Source: Azonexus sp. (GTDB lineage: Bacteria; Pseudomonadota; Gammaproteobacteria; Burkholderiales; Rhodocyclaceae). From it: DNA of 6,942 nt. The translations under genes were made by a program, and so were the position numbers. Under the pieces are notes generated by a model. The model saw only the letters and a list, made by a program, of their open reading frames with translations. It was not told where the DNA came from and searched no databases. Shown one piece after another: positions 1 through 6,942 of the stretch (its first letter is position 1; each line of letters starts with the position of its first letter). The DNA is taken from the NCBI GenBank assembly GCA_023150195.1, contig JAKLLI010000100.1, positions 1-6,942 on the forward strand. The letters are read 5' to 3'.

Positions 1-1
1 C

Positions 2-2560
2 GCCCGTTTGAGCGGCGCGCGCCAGCAGTTGCGTGCCGACCTGCGTGATCCGCGCTTCGGCCTGCTGGTGGACGCGCAGCGCCAGGCCGCTGCGGTCGAC
101 CTCAAATCGCTGGCGATTTCTGCCGGCGACGCGCGGCTCAGCCTGCAAGGCCGACTCGATGAAGCCACGCTGGCCTTCACGGTCGCCGGCGAACTCGCAC
201 GTTTCGATCCAGCGCGTTTTGCCCGCGTGCCACCCGCACGCATCAACGCCCAGTTACGCGGCCAGGGCACGCTGGGCAGTCAGCCGGTCATCGCGGCCGA
301 ATTCTCCCTGCGGGACAGCGTGCTGGGCACGCTGGCATTGAACGGCGAAGGGCGGCTGCAACTGGCCTGGCCCAACGTGCAGGCCGCCGACCTGCAGCTG
401 TCGCTGGCCGGTAATCGACTGGATGCACACGGCGCTTTCGGTCGACCCGGCGACCGGCTGAAAATCGACATCGATGCCCCCCGCCTCGCGGCGCTGGGTG
501 GCGAAGGGGGGCTTGCCGGGCAAATCGAACTCGCCGGCACGCTGGCCCAGCCGACCATCGATGCCCGACTGCGCGCCGCCCAGCTCGGCTGGCCCGGGCG
601 ATTCTCGGCACGCGACCTGACGCTGGCCGCACAACTGGCGCAGGGCGACGATGCGCCACTGCACCTCGATTTGCACCTGCAAGCCCTGACCCTGCCCGGG
701 CACGAAAACGCGGTACGCGACCTGCAAGTGCAAGGGGATGGTAGCCGCCGCCAGCATCGGCTGCGCGCCAGCCTGCGCAGCGCCGAGGCCGGTGCGGTAC
801 GCCTGGGCCTCGAAGGCAGCTGGCTGGCCTCATCCTGGCAAGGGCAGCTCAGCGAACTCAGCGCGCAGGACGGCCCGCGCAGCCTGCAGCTGCAGGGCAG
901 CGCTCCTTTCCGTCTGAGCGCCGACGCCTGGCAGATCGGGCCACTCCAGCTAAGCGGCACGCCGCACGACTGGCAAGCCAGCCTCCAGGCCAGTGCCGAA
1001 CATGGCCGCCTTGACGCCCGCCTGCGTGCGGGCAACGGGCGCATGGGTGAAGTCAGCGGCGAACTGCACGCTGCCCTGAACAGTCCCTGGGCCATCAATC
1101 CCGAGGCCGCATGGCAGGGGCGCCTGACCCCCCGCCTCAAATCGCTGGACTGGCTGGGACCGCTGCTGGGCGATGGCATCACCACGGGAGGCCAGTTCAA
1201 TGGCCAGATCGAGATCGCCGGCACCCCGGCCAGCCCTCGCCTGAGCGGACGAATCGAAGGTCAGTCGTTGATGGTCGAGGACAGCGACAACGGGCTGCAA
1301 CTGCGGGAGGGCACGCTGATTGCCAGCGTGGCCGACAATCTGCTGCGCATCGAGCGCGGCCATTTCGTCAATCCACACTCGCCCATGCCACGCCCGCTGC
1401 GGCTGGCGATGGCAGAGGCCGCCAGCGATTTGCAGGCACCGGGCAGCCTTGAAATCGCCGGTCAAATCCGCGTTGACCGTGTACAACTGCCGGACAGTGC
1501 GGAGCTGAACATCACCCTGAGCCGGCTGGGCGTCTCGCAACTGGCTGATCAATGGGTCCTCGCTTCCGGCACCGGCCGTCTGCAATGGCAAGCGGGCACG
1601 CTGGGCCTGAATGGCGAGATGGCGGTTGATGCCGGCTACTGGCAACTGGCCCCGGCCGGCGCCCCCAGGCTTTCCGATGATGTGCTGATCCGCCGCAGCG
1701 ATCAGGCCGAGCCGCCGCAGCGCCCACGCTTGTCGCTGGATTTACGGACCGCCTTTGGCCGCAATTTCCTGTTTTCCGGCGCGGGCCTGAACACCCGACT
1801 GGCGGGCGACATTCGCCTCACCGCCAGCGGCCGCGACCTGCCGCGAGCCAGCGGCACCATCCGCACCCGCGATGGCCGCTTTAGCGCCTACGGACAAACG
1901 CTGGACATTGATCGCGGCGTACTTACCTTCCAGGGCTTGCCCGACAATCCCGCGCTCGATGTGCGCGCCACGCGCAAGGGCCTGAGCGTGGAGCCCGGCG
2001 TCCAGATCAGCGGCACCGCCCGCAAACCGGTGGTTAAACTGATCTCCGACCCCGAGCTGCCGGATGCCGAAAAACTGAGCTGGCTGATCCTCGGCCACGG
2101 ACCGGAAACCCTGGGCGCGGGCGACGCCAGTGTGCTGCTGGCGGCAGCTGGCGGCCTGCTGGGCAATGATTCGGTCAACCTCGTTCAACAGCTGAAACAA
2201 GGCTTCGGACTCGATGAACTGGGCGTTCGCCAAGGTGCGCTGGATGGCAGCGGCGGCCGCACGCCGGGCAGCCGGGTCGCCGGCAGCAACATCGACACCA
2301 CGGCCAGCACCGGCAACCAGATTTTGACCATCGGCAAACGGCTGTCCAGCAATGCCCTGCTCAGCTACGAGCAATCGCTGGGCACCGCCGAAAGCATCGT
2401 CAAACTGAGCGTGGCGCTGACCCGAAACATTTCACTGATCGGCCGGGCCGGCAGCGACAACGCCATCGACCTGCTCTACACCCTCACCTGGGGTCAGCCG
2501 TCCCGGCGGTCGACGGCTGCTGCGGACGAAAACGCGCAATCAGATCGTCCACGTAAGTAA
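2..2560 (+). CDS. tamB: TamB, translocation and assembly module inner-membrane/periplasmic subunit (5' end outside window)
   Basis: TamB is an inner-membrane-anchored periplasmic protein that works with the outer-membrane barrel TamA in outer-membrane protein assembly and in phospholipid transport to the outer membrane. The frame is open from base 2, so the TTG at base 8 is not a credible start. The 852 visible residues lack the N-terminal anchor and several hundred residues, judged against family members of about 1,200-1,400. Counting from the TTG codon, residues 1-560 are repetitive short beta-strands with many 'L.G' and 'A.L' patterns, as expected for the lipid-guiding beta-groove. Residues about 580-830 match the conserved TamB C-terminal domain (DUF490): 'GRNFLFSGAGLNTRLAGDI', then 'GTIRTRDGRFSAYGQTLDI', 'GVLTFQG', 'LPDAEKLSWLILG', and the closing strand 'DLLYTLTWGQ'. 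A basic, polar tail of about 20 residues follows and is encoded inside the convergent overlap with the RND gene. tamA probably lies upstream, outside the window. Family assignment is secure; the exact substrate here is unknown. Confidence 0.93.
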   Translation, partial: ARLSGARQQLRADLRDPRFGLLVDAQRQAAAVDLKSLAISAGDARLSLQGRLDEATLAFTVAGELARFDPARFARVPPARINAQLRGQGTLGSQPVIAAEFSLRDSVLGTLALNGEGRLQLAWPNVQAADLQLSLAGNRLDAHGAFGRPGDRLKIDIDAPRLAALGGEGGLAGQIELAGTLAQPTIDARLRAAQLGWPGRFSARDLTLAAQLAQGDDAPLHLDLHLQALTLPGHENAVRDLQVQGDGSRRQHRLRASLRSAEAGAVRLGLEGSWLASSWQGQLSELSAQDGPRSLQLQGSAPFRLSADAWQIGPLQLSGTPHDWQASLQASAEHGRLDARLRAGNGRMGEVSGELHAALNSPWAINPEAAWQGRLTPRLKSLDWLGPLLGDGITTGGQFNGQIEIAGTPASPRLSGRIEGQSLMVEDSDNGLQLREGTLIASVADNLLRIERGHFVNPHSPMPRPLRLAMAEAASDLQAPGSLEIAGQIRVDRVQLPDSAELNITLSRLGVSQLADQWVLASGTGRLQWQAGTLGLNGEMAVDAGYWQLAPAGAPRLSDDVLIRRSDQAEPPQRPRLSLDLRTAFGRNFLFSGAGLNTRLAGDIRLTASGRDLPRASGTIRTRDGRFSAYGQTLDIDRGVLTFQGLPDNPALDVRATRKGLSVEPGVQISGTARKPVVKLISDPELPDAEKLSWLILGHGPETLGAGDASVLLAAAGGLLGNDSVNLVQQLKQGFGLDELGVRQGALDGSGGRTPGSRVAGSNIDTTASTGNQILTIGKRLSSNALLSYEQSLGTAESIVKLSVALTRNISLIGRAGSDNAIDLLYTLTWGQPSRRSTAAADENAQSDRPRK

Positions 2561-5558
2561 AGACCACGGGAATCACCAAAAGGCTCAAAAAGGTGGAGGT
2601 AATCAGGCCGCCGATCACGACAATCGCCATCGGCGCACGGAAGCTGGGGTCAACACCGATGCCCAGCGCAATCGGCATCATCCCGGCGCCCATCGCCACC
2701 GTCGTCATGATGATGGGGCGTGCCCGCTTGCGGCAGGCATCGACCAGCGCCTCCCAGCGATTCAGGCCATGGTCGCGACGGGCGAGGATGACGTAATCGA
2801 TGAGCAGGATGGAGTTTTTGGTGGCAATCCCCATCAGCATGATCAGCCCGATCATCGACGGCATGGACAGGGCTTTCTGCGCCACGAACAGCGCCAGGAA
2901 GGCCCCTGGCACCGAAAGCACCAGCGCGGCCAGAATGGTCACCGGCTGGACAAAATCCTTGAACAGCAGCACCAGCACGATGTAAATGCACAGCACCCCG
3001 GTAGCCATCGCCAGCGCAAAGCTGGAGAAGAGTTCGCCCATGGCCTCGGCATCGCCCACCGTGGTCTGGATGATGCCCGGCGGCAACTGCTGAAGGCTGG
3101 GTGAAGCCAGTGCCGCTTTTTCGACCTCGCCCAGCGGTTGACCGTTGAGTTCGATGTCAAAGTTGATATTGCGTAACCGGTCATAGCGATTGATTTCTGC
3201 CGGCCCGCCGGCAATCTGCAGATCCGCAATATTGGCCAGTTGCACCGGCCCGTGGCGACCGGGCACGGTCAACTGACGCAACAGGGCCAAATCCGTGCGC
3301 GCCGAAGGCGGCAGTTTGACCACGATGGGAATCTGGCGCTGACTCAGATTGAGCTTGGCCAGTCCCTGATCGTAATCCCCGGCCGTGGCGATGCGCAAGG
3401 TGTCGGCAATGGCCGCCGAGGTGACCCCGAGATCGGCCATGCGGGCAAAATCCGGTCGCACCAGCAACTCGGGGCGCACCAGGCTGGCCGAGGTGGTGAC
3501 ATTGCCGATGCCGGGAATGGCGCGCAGATCGCGCTCGACGAGGCGGGCATGTTCCGCCAGCGCCTGGCCGTTTTCCCCCGCCAGCACCAGCACGTACTTC
3601 TCGTTGGCCGAACCCAGCCCGACCTTGATCTGCGCACCGGGGATGGCGGTCAACGCGTCCCGCAAGGCATTTTCGATGTCCTGCTTGGTCGTGCCCGGCC
3701 GCTCGCCGCGCGGCGTCAGATTGAGCGTCAGCGTGGCCTTGCGCACCTCCGCCGCGCCCGAGGGCACGAAGGGGTCGCTGCCGGCAGCCCCGCCGCCGAT
3801 GGCGGTGTACACCAGCTTCACATGCGGATTGGCCTGGACGATGCGGCGCGCCTGTTCGGCAGTCGCCAGCGTTTGTTCATAACGGACCCCGGGCGGCAGG
3901 GCGACATGCACCTGCGTTTGCGAGAGATCGTCCGGGGGCAGAAAGCCGGTGGGCAGCAGCGGCACCAGCAGGAAGGAGCCGACAAAAAAGATCGCTGCTG
4001 CCAGCAGGGTCAACAAGCGATGCCCGAGACACCAGTTCACCCAGCCTTCGTAAATCCGCAGCCAGCGCGGCGGTGCGTGATCGTCCACCGGCCGCAGGAT
4101 GTAGGCCGCCATCATCGGCGTCAACATGCGCGCCACGACCAGCGAGAAGAATACGGCGATGGCGGCGGTCCACCCGAATTGCACGAAGAATTTGCCCGGC
4201 ACCCCGCCCATGAAGGCGGTGGGCAGAAACACCGCAATCAGGGTGAAGGTGGTGGCGATCACCGCCAGCCCGATTTCATCCGCGGCTTCCATCGCGGCCT
4301 GAAAGGGCGTTTTGCCCATGCGCAGATGGCGCATGATGTTTTCGATTTCGACAATCGCGTCATCCACCAGAATGCCGACCACCAGCGACATCGAGAGCAG
4401 GGTCACGACATTGAGCGTGAAGCCCATCAGCACCATCGCGGCAAAGGTCGGAATCACCGACAACGGCAAGGCCGTCGCCGCCACAAACGTCGCCCGGCCA
4501 TCGCGCAGGAAGAGCCAGACCACGATCACCGCCAGTACCGCGCCCTCGATCAGAAGCTTCATCGAGCCTTCATAGTTTTCGATCACCGGATCGACGAAGT
4601 TGAAGGCTTCGGTGATTTCAATGTCGGGATGCTCGGCCCGCAGTTGCGCCAGCACGCCGGCCACCGACGTTGCCACATCCACCTCACCCGCGCCCTTGCT
4701 GCGGGTGATTTCGAAGCCGACCACCGGTTGACCGTTGAGCAGCGCACCGCTGCGTTGTTCCCCCACGGTATCGCTGACCTTCGCAATCTGGTCGAGCCGC
4801 ACGTGGCGGCCATCGGAAAGCACGATATCCATGCTCGCCAGCTCACTCGCCGACTTGACCGTGCCCAGCGTGCGCACCGACTGCTCGATGCCGCCAATGT
4901 CACTGCGCCCGCCAGAGGCCTCCTGCTGTATCTGGCGCAATTGCCGCGAAATATCCGCCGCCGTGACCTGCAAGGCCAGCAGCCGCGCCGGATCGGGCTC
5001 GATGCGAATTTCCCGCGTGACGCCGCCCACCCGCGCCACGGCGCCGACACCGCGAGCGCTGAGCATGGCCTTGGTGATGGTGTTGTCGACGAACCAGGAG
5101 AGCGCTTCTTCATCCATCCGGCTGGAGGCCACGGTATAGGTCAGGATGGGGGCACCCGAGAGATTCATCTTGCTGATCACCGGATCCTTGAGATCGCCTG
5201 GCAGATCGGAGCGGATGCGCGAGACCGCGTCGCGCACATCATCCACCGCTTCCTGGGTGGGCTTTTCCAGCCGGAACTCGACGGTCACGGTCACCGCGCT
5301 GTCCTGCACGCGGGTGTAGATGTGCTTGATACCCTGCAAGGTAGCGACCGAGTTTTCGATCTTGCGCGCCACCTCGGTTTCCATCTGCGCCGGCGCCGCG
5401 CCGGGCAGGCTGGCGGTGACGATCACGGTCGGCAGATCAATGTCCATGAACTGCTGAACCTTCATCGCGCGGAAAGCAAAGATGCCCGCCAGCGTCAGCA
5501 TCACGAACAACAAAATGGCCGGAATCGGATTCCGGATGGACCACGCGGAAACGTTCAT
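2484..5558 (-). CDS. RND-superfamily efflux permease, AcrB-like (HAE1 type), inner-membrane pump
   Basis: This is the proton-driven inner-membrane subunit of a tripartite efflux pump, complete at 1024 residues against the usual 1,020-1,050. It opens with the typical 'MNVSAWSIRNP'. Hydrophobic segments fit the 12-helix RND plan: one at about 12-29, five between about 334 and 488, one at about 514-535, and five between about 845 and 1002. Two large periplasmic porter regions lie at about 30-333 and 536-844. The proton-relay residues are present: D399-D400 in TM4 ('GILVDDAIVEIEN'), K914 in TM10 ('GIATKNSILLIDY'), and R945 and T952 in TM11 ('RKRARPIIMTT'), matching AcrB D407/D408, K940, R971 and T978. 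The DD pair and overall sequence suit the HAE1 (drug or amphiphile) group better than metal exporters. The region corresponding to AcrB's Phe-rich loop is Gly-rich (residues 586-594, 'AIGGGAAGS'), so the substrate cannot be assumed. The start overlaps the adaptor stop by ATGA, and the 3' end overlaps tamB. No frameshift or lost key residue is visible. Confidence 0.95.
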   Translation of the reverse strand: MNVSAWSIRNPIPAILLFVMLTLAGIFAFRAMKVQQFMDIDLPTVIVTASLPGAAPAQMETEVARKIENSVATLQGIKHIYTRVQDSAVTVTVEFRLEKPTQEAVDDVRDAVSRIRSDLPGDLKDPVISKMNLSGAPILTYTVASSRMDEEALSWFVDNTITKAMLSARGVGAVARVGGVTREIRIEPDPARLLALQVTAADISRQLRQIQQEASGGRSDIGGIEQSVRTLGTVKSASELASMDIVLSDGRHVRLDQIAKVSDTVGEQRSGALLNGQPVVGFEITRSKGAGEVDVATSVAGVLAQLRAEHPDIEITEAFNFVDPVIENYEGSMKLLIEGAVLAVIVVWLFLRDGRATFVAATALPLSVIPTFAAMVLMGFTLNVVTLLSMSLVVGILVDDAIVEIENIMRHLRMGKTPFQAAMEAADEIGLAVIATTFTLIAVFLPTAFMGGVPGKFFVQFGWTAAIAVFFSLVVARMLTPMMAAYILRPVDDHAPPRWLRIYEGWVNWCLGHRLLTLLAAAIFFVGSFLLVPLLPTGFLPPDDLSQTQVHVALPPGVRYEQTLATAEQARRIVQANPHVKLVYTAIGGGAAGSDPFVPSGAAEVRKATLTLNLTPRGERPGTTKQDIENALRDALTAIPGAQIKVGLGSANEKYVLVLAGENGQALAEHARLVERDLRAIPGIGNVTTSASLVRPELLVRPDFARMADLGVTSAAIADTLRIATAGDYDQGLAKLNLSQRQIPIVVKLPPSARTDLALLRQLTVPGRHGPVQLANIADLQIAGGPAEINRYDRLRNINFDIELNGQPLGEVEKAALASPSLQQLPPGIIQTTVGDAEAMGELFSSFALAMATGVLCIYIVLVLLFKDFVQPVTILAALVLSVPGAFLALFVAQKALSMPSMIGLIMLMGIATKNSILLIDYVILARRDHGLNRWEALVDACRKRARPIIMTTVAMGAGMMPIALGIGVDPSFRAPMAIVVIGGLITSTFLSLLVIPVVFTYVDDLIARFRPQQPSTAGTADPR
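2495..2519. other. Inverted repeat (8-bp perfect stem, 9-nt loop) inside the convergent tamB/RND overlap
   Basis: CAGCCGTC (2495-2502) pairs perfectly with GACGGCTG (2512-2519) around the 9-nt loop CCGGCGGTC. The repeat lies after the last conserved TamB residues and just before the RND stop codon, where both transcripts end. Neither strand has a T-run after the stem, so it is not a canonical Rho-independent terminator. It could act as a bidirectional transcript-end or RNA-protecting structure, or be chance in GC-rich DNA. The structure is seen directly; its function is inference. Confidence 0.35.
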
Positions 5559-6643
5559 TTCGCGGCTTCCGTGACCACGCTGACCAAATCGCCATCCGCC
5601 AGGAAGCCCGCACCGCTGGCCACCACCCGCGCATCCGCCGGCAGTCCGTCAACAATCTCGACCCGGTCGCCCTGACGGCGACCGACGCCCACCTTGGTCA
5701 TCGCAACCCGCATCTCCGCATCGATCAGAAAAACATAGGCAAAGCCTTCGCGTAGCACCAGTGCGGATTGGGGGATGACGCGGGCCGGGGTCGTCCCCAG
5801 CTGGAATTCCCCCCGGGCAAACATGCCCGCCCGTAGCGCGGTCGACGTCGGCAAATCGACATAAACCAGCCCGTTGCGGGTTTGCGTATCCACACTCGGG
5901 GCCACCGCCCGAATCCGCCCCTCGGCGCGCTCACCGCCCGGCCCGGTGAGGCTGGCCGGCAAACCAGCTCGCAAGTGGCCCAGTTCAGCCGACGGCACTT
6001 CCGCCCGCCATTCCAGACGCCCACCGCGAATCAGGCGGAACAATTCCTGGCCGGGCTGGGTAAGCGAACCGACCGTTGCGTTACGTGCGGAAATCACGCC
6101 CTCATCCGGCGCCAGCACGGCAGTCCGCGCCATGCGCAGGCGGGCCGCCTGTTCGCGCGCACGCGCTGCCGCCAGCCGCGCACCGGCCCCCTGCTCGGCG
6201 GTTTGATACTGGGTGTTCATTTGCTTGCTGTAAAAGCCTTGCGCCTGCAAGGCACGGGCGCGTTCGGCGTTGGCCTGGGCCTCGGCCAGGCCGGCCGCCA
6301 GTTCATTGACCGCCGCCGTTGCCTCAGCCAGTTCACTGGCCACGGTGCTGTCGTCAATCCGCGCCAGCACCTGCCCCTTGCGGACATGCTCGCCCACCTG
6401 CACCCGCACCTCGGCGATACGATAGTTGGCAATCTCGGCACCGATCACCGCTTCCTGCCAGGCAAAGACGCTACCCGTCGCGGCCAGTTGCTGCGTCCAT
6501 TCCACCGTCTGCGGGCTTGCCAGCGTCACCGTCAATGCGGGGCGTGCGGCTTTGGGTGCCGGGGCTTCGGCCTCGCCGCCACAGGCAAGCAAACCGAGCG
6601 AGAGCAATGCAGGCAGGAGAAAACGGGGCGGGGTGAAATTCAT
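5555..6643 (-). CDS. RND efflux periplasmic adaptor (membrane fusion protein), predicted lipoprotein
   Basis: The adaptor links the RND permease to an outer-membrane channel across the periplasm. The 362-residue protein is complete and of usual length. Residues 1-21 form a lipoprotein signal: an Arg, a hydrophobic stretch, and the lipobox L18-L-A-C21, with Cys21 the predicted lipidated residue. A flexible Ala/Pro/Glu linker follows to about residue 36. Lipoyl-like half-motifs flank a helical hairpin: residues about 62-100 ('VRVQVGEHVRKGQVLARID') and about 173-206 ('VLAPDEGVISARNATVGSL'). The Ala/Glu/Gln/Arg-rich hairpin at about 101-172 should contact the outer-membrane channel. The beta-barrel (about 207-285, with 'LRAGMFARGEF') and membrane-proximal domain (about 286-356, with 'VIPQSALVLREG') complete the family order. 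The ATG is chosen because it gives a full signal peptide and has GGAA 5 nt upstream. The stop overlaps the permease start by 4 bp, so the two proteins are almost certainly partners. Residues after Cys21 are Gly-Gly, without the Asp at +2 of the classical inner-membrane retention rule, so the anchoring membrane is not certain. Confidence 0.94.
   Translation of the reverse strand: MNFTPPRFLLPALLSLGLLACGGEAEAPAPKAARPALTVTLASPQTVEWTQQLAATGSVFAWQEAVIGAEIANYRIAEVRVQVGEHVRKGQVLARIDDSTVASELAEATAAVNELAAGLAEAQANAERARALQAQGFYSKQMNTQYQTAEQGAGARLAAARAREQAARLRMARTAVLAPDEGVISARNATVGSLTQPGQELFRLIRGGRLEWRAEVPSAELGHLRAGLPASLTGPGGERAEGRIRAVAPSVDTQTRNGLVYVDLPTSTALRAGMFARGEFQLGTTPARVIPQSALVLREGFAYVFLIDAEMRVAMTKVGVGRRQGDRVEIVDGLPADARVVASGAGFLADGDLVSVVTEAAK
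5566..5570 (-). promoter_or_regulatory. Ribosome binding site of the RND permease gene, within the adaptor 3' end
   Basis: On the - strand GGAAG lies 7 nt before the permease ATG, still inside adaptor codons. With the 4-bp ATGA stop/start overlap (5555-5558), this supports the chosen ATG and translational coupling of the two genes. Confidence 0.55.
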
Positions 6644-6648
6644 GCAAG

Positions 6649-6652
6649 TTCC
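6649..6652 (-). promoter_or_regulatory. Weak ribosome binding site of the adaptor gene
   Basis: On the - strand GGAA lies 5 nt before the adaptor ATG (6643-6641). The match to the Shine-Dalgarno consensus is short, but it supports this start, which also gives a complete lipoprotein signal. Confidence 0.4.
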
Positions 6653-6676
6653 AGTGTCGACCGCGAAAATGCCTGC

Positions 6677-6704
6677 ATGATAACCCGCCCGGAAATCCTG
6701 TCCT
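6677..6704 (-). promoter_or_regulatory. Possible sigma70-type promoter for the adaptor-permease operon
   Basis: In the 80-bp gap upstream of the adaptor, the - strand reads AGGACA (6704-6699, 4 of 6 to the -35 consensus), a 16-bp spacer, then TATCAT (6682-6677, 5 of 6 to the -10 consensus). A start about 7 bp downstream would leave a leader of roughly 25-30 nt. The gap is AT-poor and the -35 is weak, so read-through from the upstream CoA-transferase gene is an equally good explanation. I saw no clear operator palindrome and no regulator gene in the window. Confidence 0.25.
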
Positions 6705-6721
6705 GCGCCTGATGCGCCTGG
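6704..6721. repeat. Tandem 9-bp direct repeat in the CoA-transferase/adaptor gap
   Basis: TGCGCCTGA (6704-6712) is followed directly by TGCGCCTGG (6713-6721), an 8-of-9 match ending just before the CoA-transferase stop codon. It touches the edge of the possible -35 element. It may be a small slippage duplication or a half-site pair for a DNA-binding protein; nothing in the sequence decides between these. Confidence 0.4.
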
Positions 6722-6723
6722 GC

Positions 6724-6942
6724 TTAGCGGTGACCGAGAATATCCGGGCGCAGTTGCATTGGCGTATCGGCAAAGATGCGCGCATCCATGACTTGCAGGG
6801 GTTCGGCAATGCGCGGTACGAAATCCATGTGGGCGAGGATGTCCCGGTCAACGTCCACACCGGGGGCAATTTCGGTGAGCGTCAGCCCTTCCGGACGCAA
6901 TGCGAAAACACAGCGTTCCGTGATGTAGAGCACCGGCGTGCC
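6724..6942 (-). CDS. Acyl-CoA:acetate/3-ketoacid CoA-transferase, C-terminal fragment (5' end outside window)
   Basis: This family moves coenzyme A between acyl-CoA and a free carboxylic acid, for example acetate, propionate or a 3-keto acid, in the cytoplasm. Only the last 72 codons and the TAA stop (6726-6724) are in the window, and the frame stays open to the right edge. The visible residues fit the conserved end of the fused alpha-beta (Pct/YdiF-like) enzymes: '[11 protein letters not shown]', '[21 protein letters not shown]', and 'VMDARIF..TPMQLR'. The catalytic Glu and CoA-binding regions lie outside, so activity and substrate cannot be judged. The GTG at 6933 is an internal Val codon, since family-like sequence (G-T-P) continues upstream of it. 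The gene runs in the same direction as the adaptor and ends 80 bp before it, so co-transcription is possible, but no functional link to efflux is evident. Confidence 0.85.
   Translation of the reverse strand, partial: GTPVLYITERCVFALRPEGLTLTEIAPGVDVDRDILAHMDFVPRIAEPLQVMDARIFADTPMQLRPDILGHR

Noticed and set aside
8..10. TTG as a start codon for tamB
   Set aside because: The frame remains open to the left edge, and the visible protein lacks the N-terminal membrane anchor and several hundred residues of TamB, so the true start is outside the window.
280..1224. 314-codon open frame on the - strand opposite tamB, with other shorter antisense frames at 254-757 and 950-1645
   Set aside because: These are Ser/Arg/Ala/Pro- or Gln/Gly-rich shadow translations inside a strongly family-like tamB reading frame.
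3135..4739. Exact 15-bp repeat CGGTTGACCGTTGAG at 3135-3149 and 4725-4739 within the permease gene
   Set aside because: Both copies encode Leu-Asn-Gly-Gln-Pro in the two periplasmic halves of the RND protein, but they do not fall at aligned positions of the two halves. A common motif with shared codon preference explains it without a recombination or regulatory role.
3240..5675. 811-codon open frame on the + strand opposite the RND permease gene and the 3' end of the adaptor gene
   Set aside because: Its first codon positions lie opposite the GC-rich third positions of the permease codons, the register in which stop codons become rare in GC-rich DNA. The translation is a low-complexity His/Arg/Gln/Gly-rich string with no recognisable domain, and its start would be a TTG. 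The permease on the other strand is unmistakable.
5882..6712. 276-codon open frame on the + strand opposite the adaptor gene
   Set aside because: It has the same antisense register relative to the adaptor and an Arg/Gly/His-rich translation with no family features.
1..6942. tRNA or rRNA genes, CRISPR array, insertion sequence or transposase, attachment site, toxin-antitoxin or phage-defence genes
   Set aside because: Nothing of these kinds was seen. Almost the whole window is accounted for by four conserved protein-coding genes.

Overview
The window looks like chromosomal DNA from a GC-rich Gram-negative proteobacterium. The envelope genes (TamB, and an RND pump with a lipoprotein adaptor) require an outer membrane. 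The protein sequences resemble betaproteobacterial relatives, perhaps of the Rhodocyclales type. That placement rests on recall of family sequences, not on a search, and is only moderately secure.

Layout, left to right. Bases 2-2560 on the + strand are the 3' two-thirds or so of tamB, whose 5' end lies outside the window. On the - strand, reading right to left, come the last 72 codons of an acyl-CoA:acetate/3-ketoacid CoA-transferase (6942-6724, 5' end outside the window), an 80-bp gap, a lipoprotein periplasmic adaptor (6643-5555), and a 12-helix RND permease (5558-2484) that overlaps the adaptor gene by an ATGA. The RND gene and tamB converge, and their coding 3' ends overlap by 77 bp (2484-2560). 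No non-coding stretch exceeds 80 bp.

How the genes work together. The adaptor and permease form one translationally coupled unit encoding two of the three parts of a proton-driven tripartite efflux pump. No outer-membrane channel gene is in view, so the pump either borrows a TolC-like channel or has one encoded elsewhere. TamB, usually with TamA, helps deliver material to the outer membrane (autotransporter or other beta-barrel assembly, and phospholipid transport). The CoA-transferase is a metabolic enzyme, and its position upstream of the pump may be incidental.

I found no mobile element, CRISPR array, RNA gene or evidently new system. The points most worth a second look are the convergent coding overlap with a perfect 8-bp-stem hairpin inside it, and an RND substrate-pocket loop that is Gly-rich where AcrB is Phe-rich. 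The long ORFs opposite tamB, the RND gene and the adaptor gene are best explained as GC-driven shadows.
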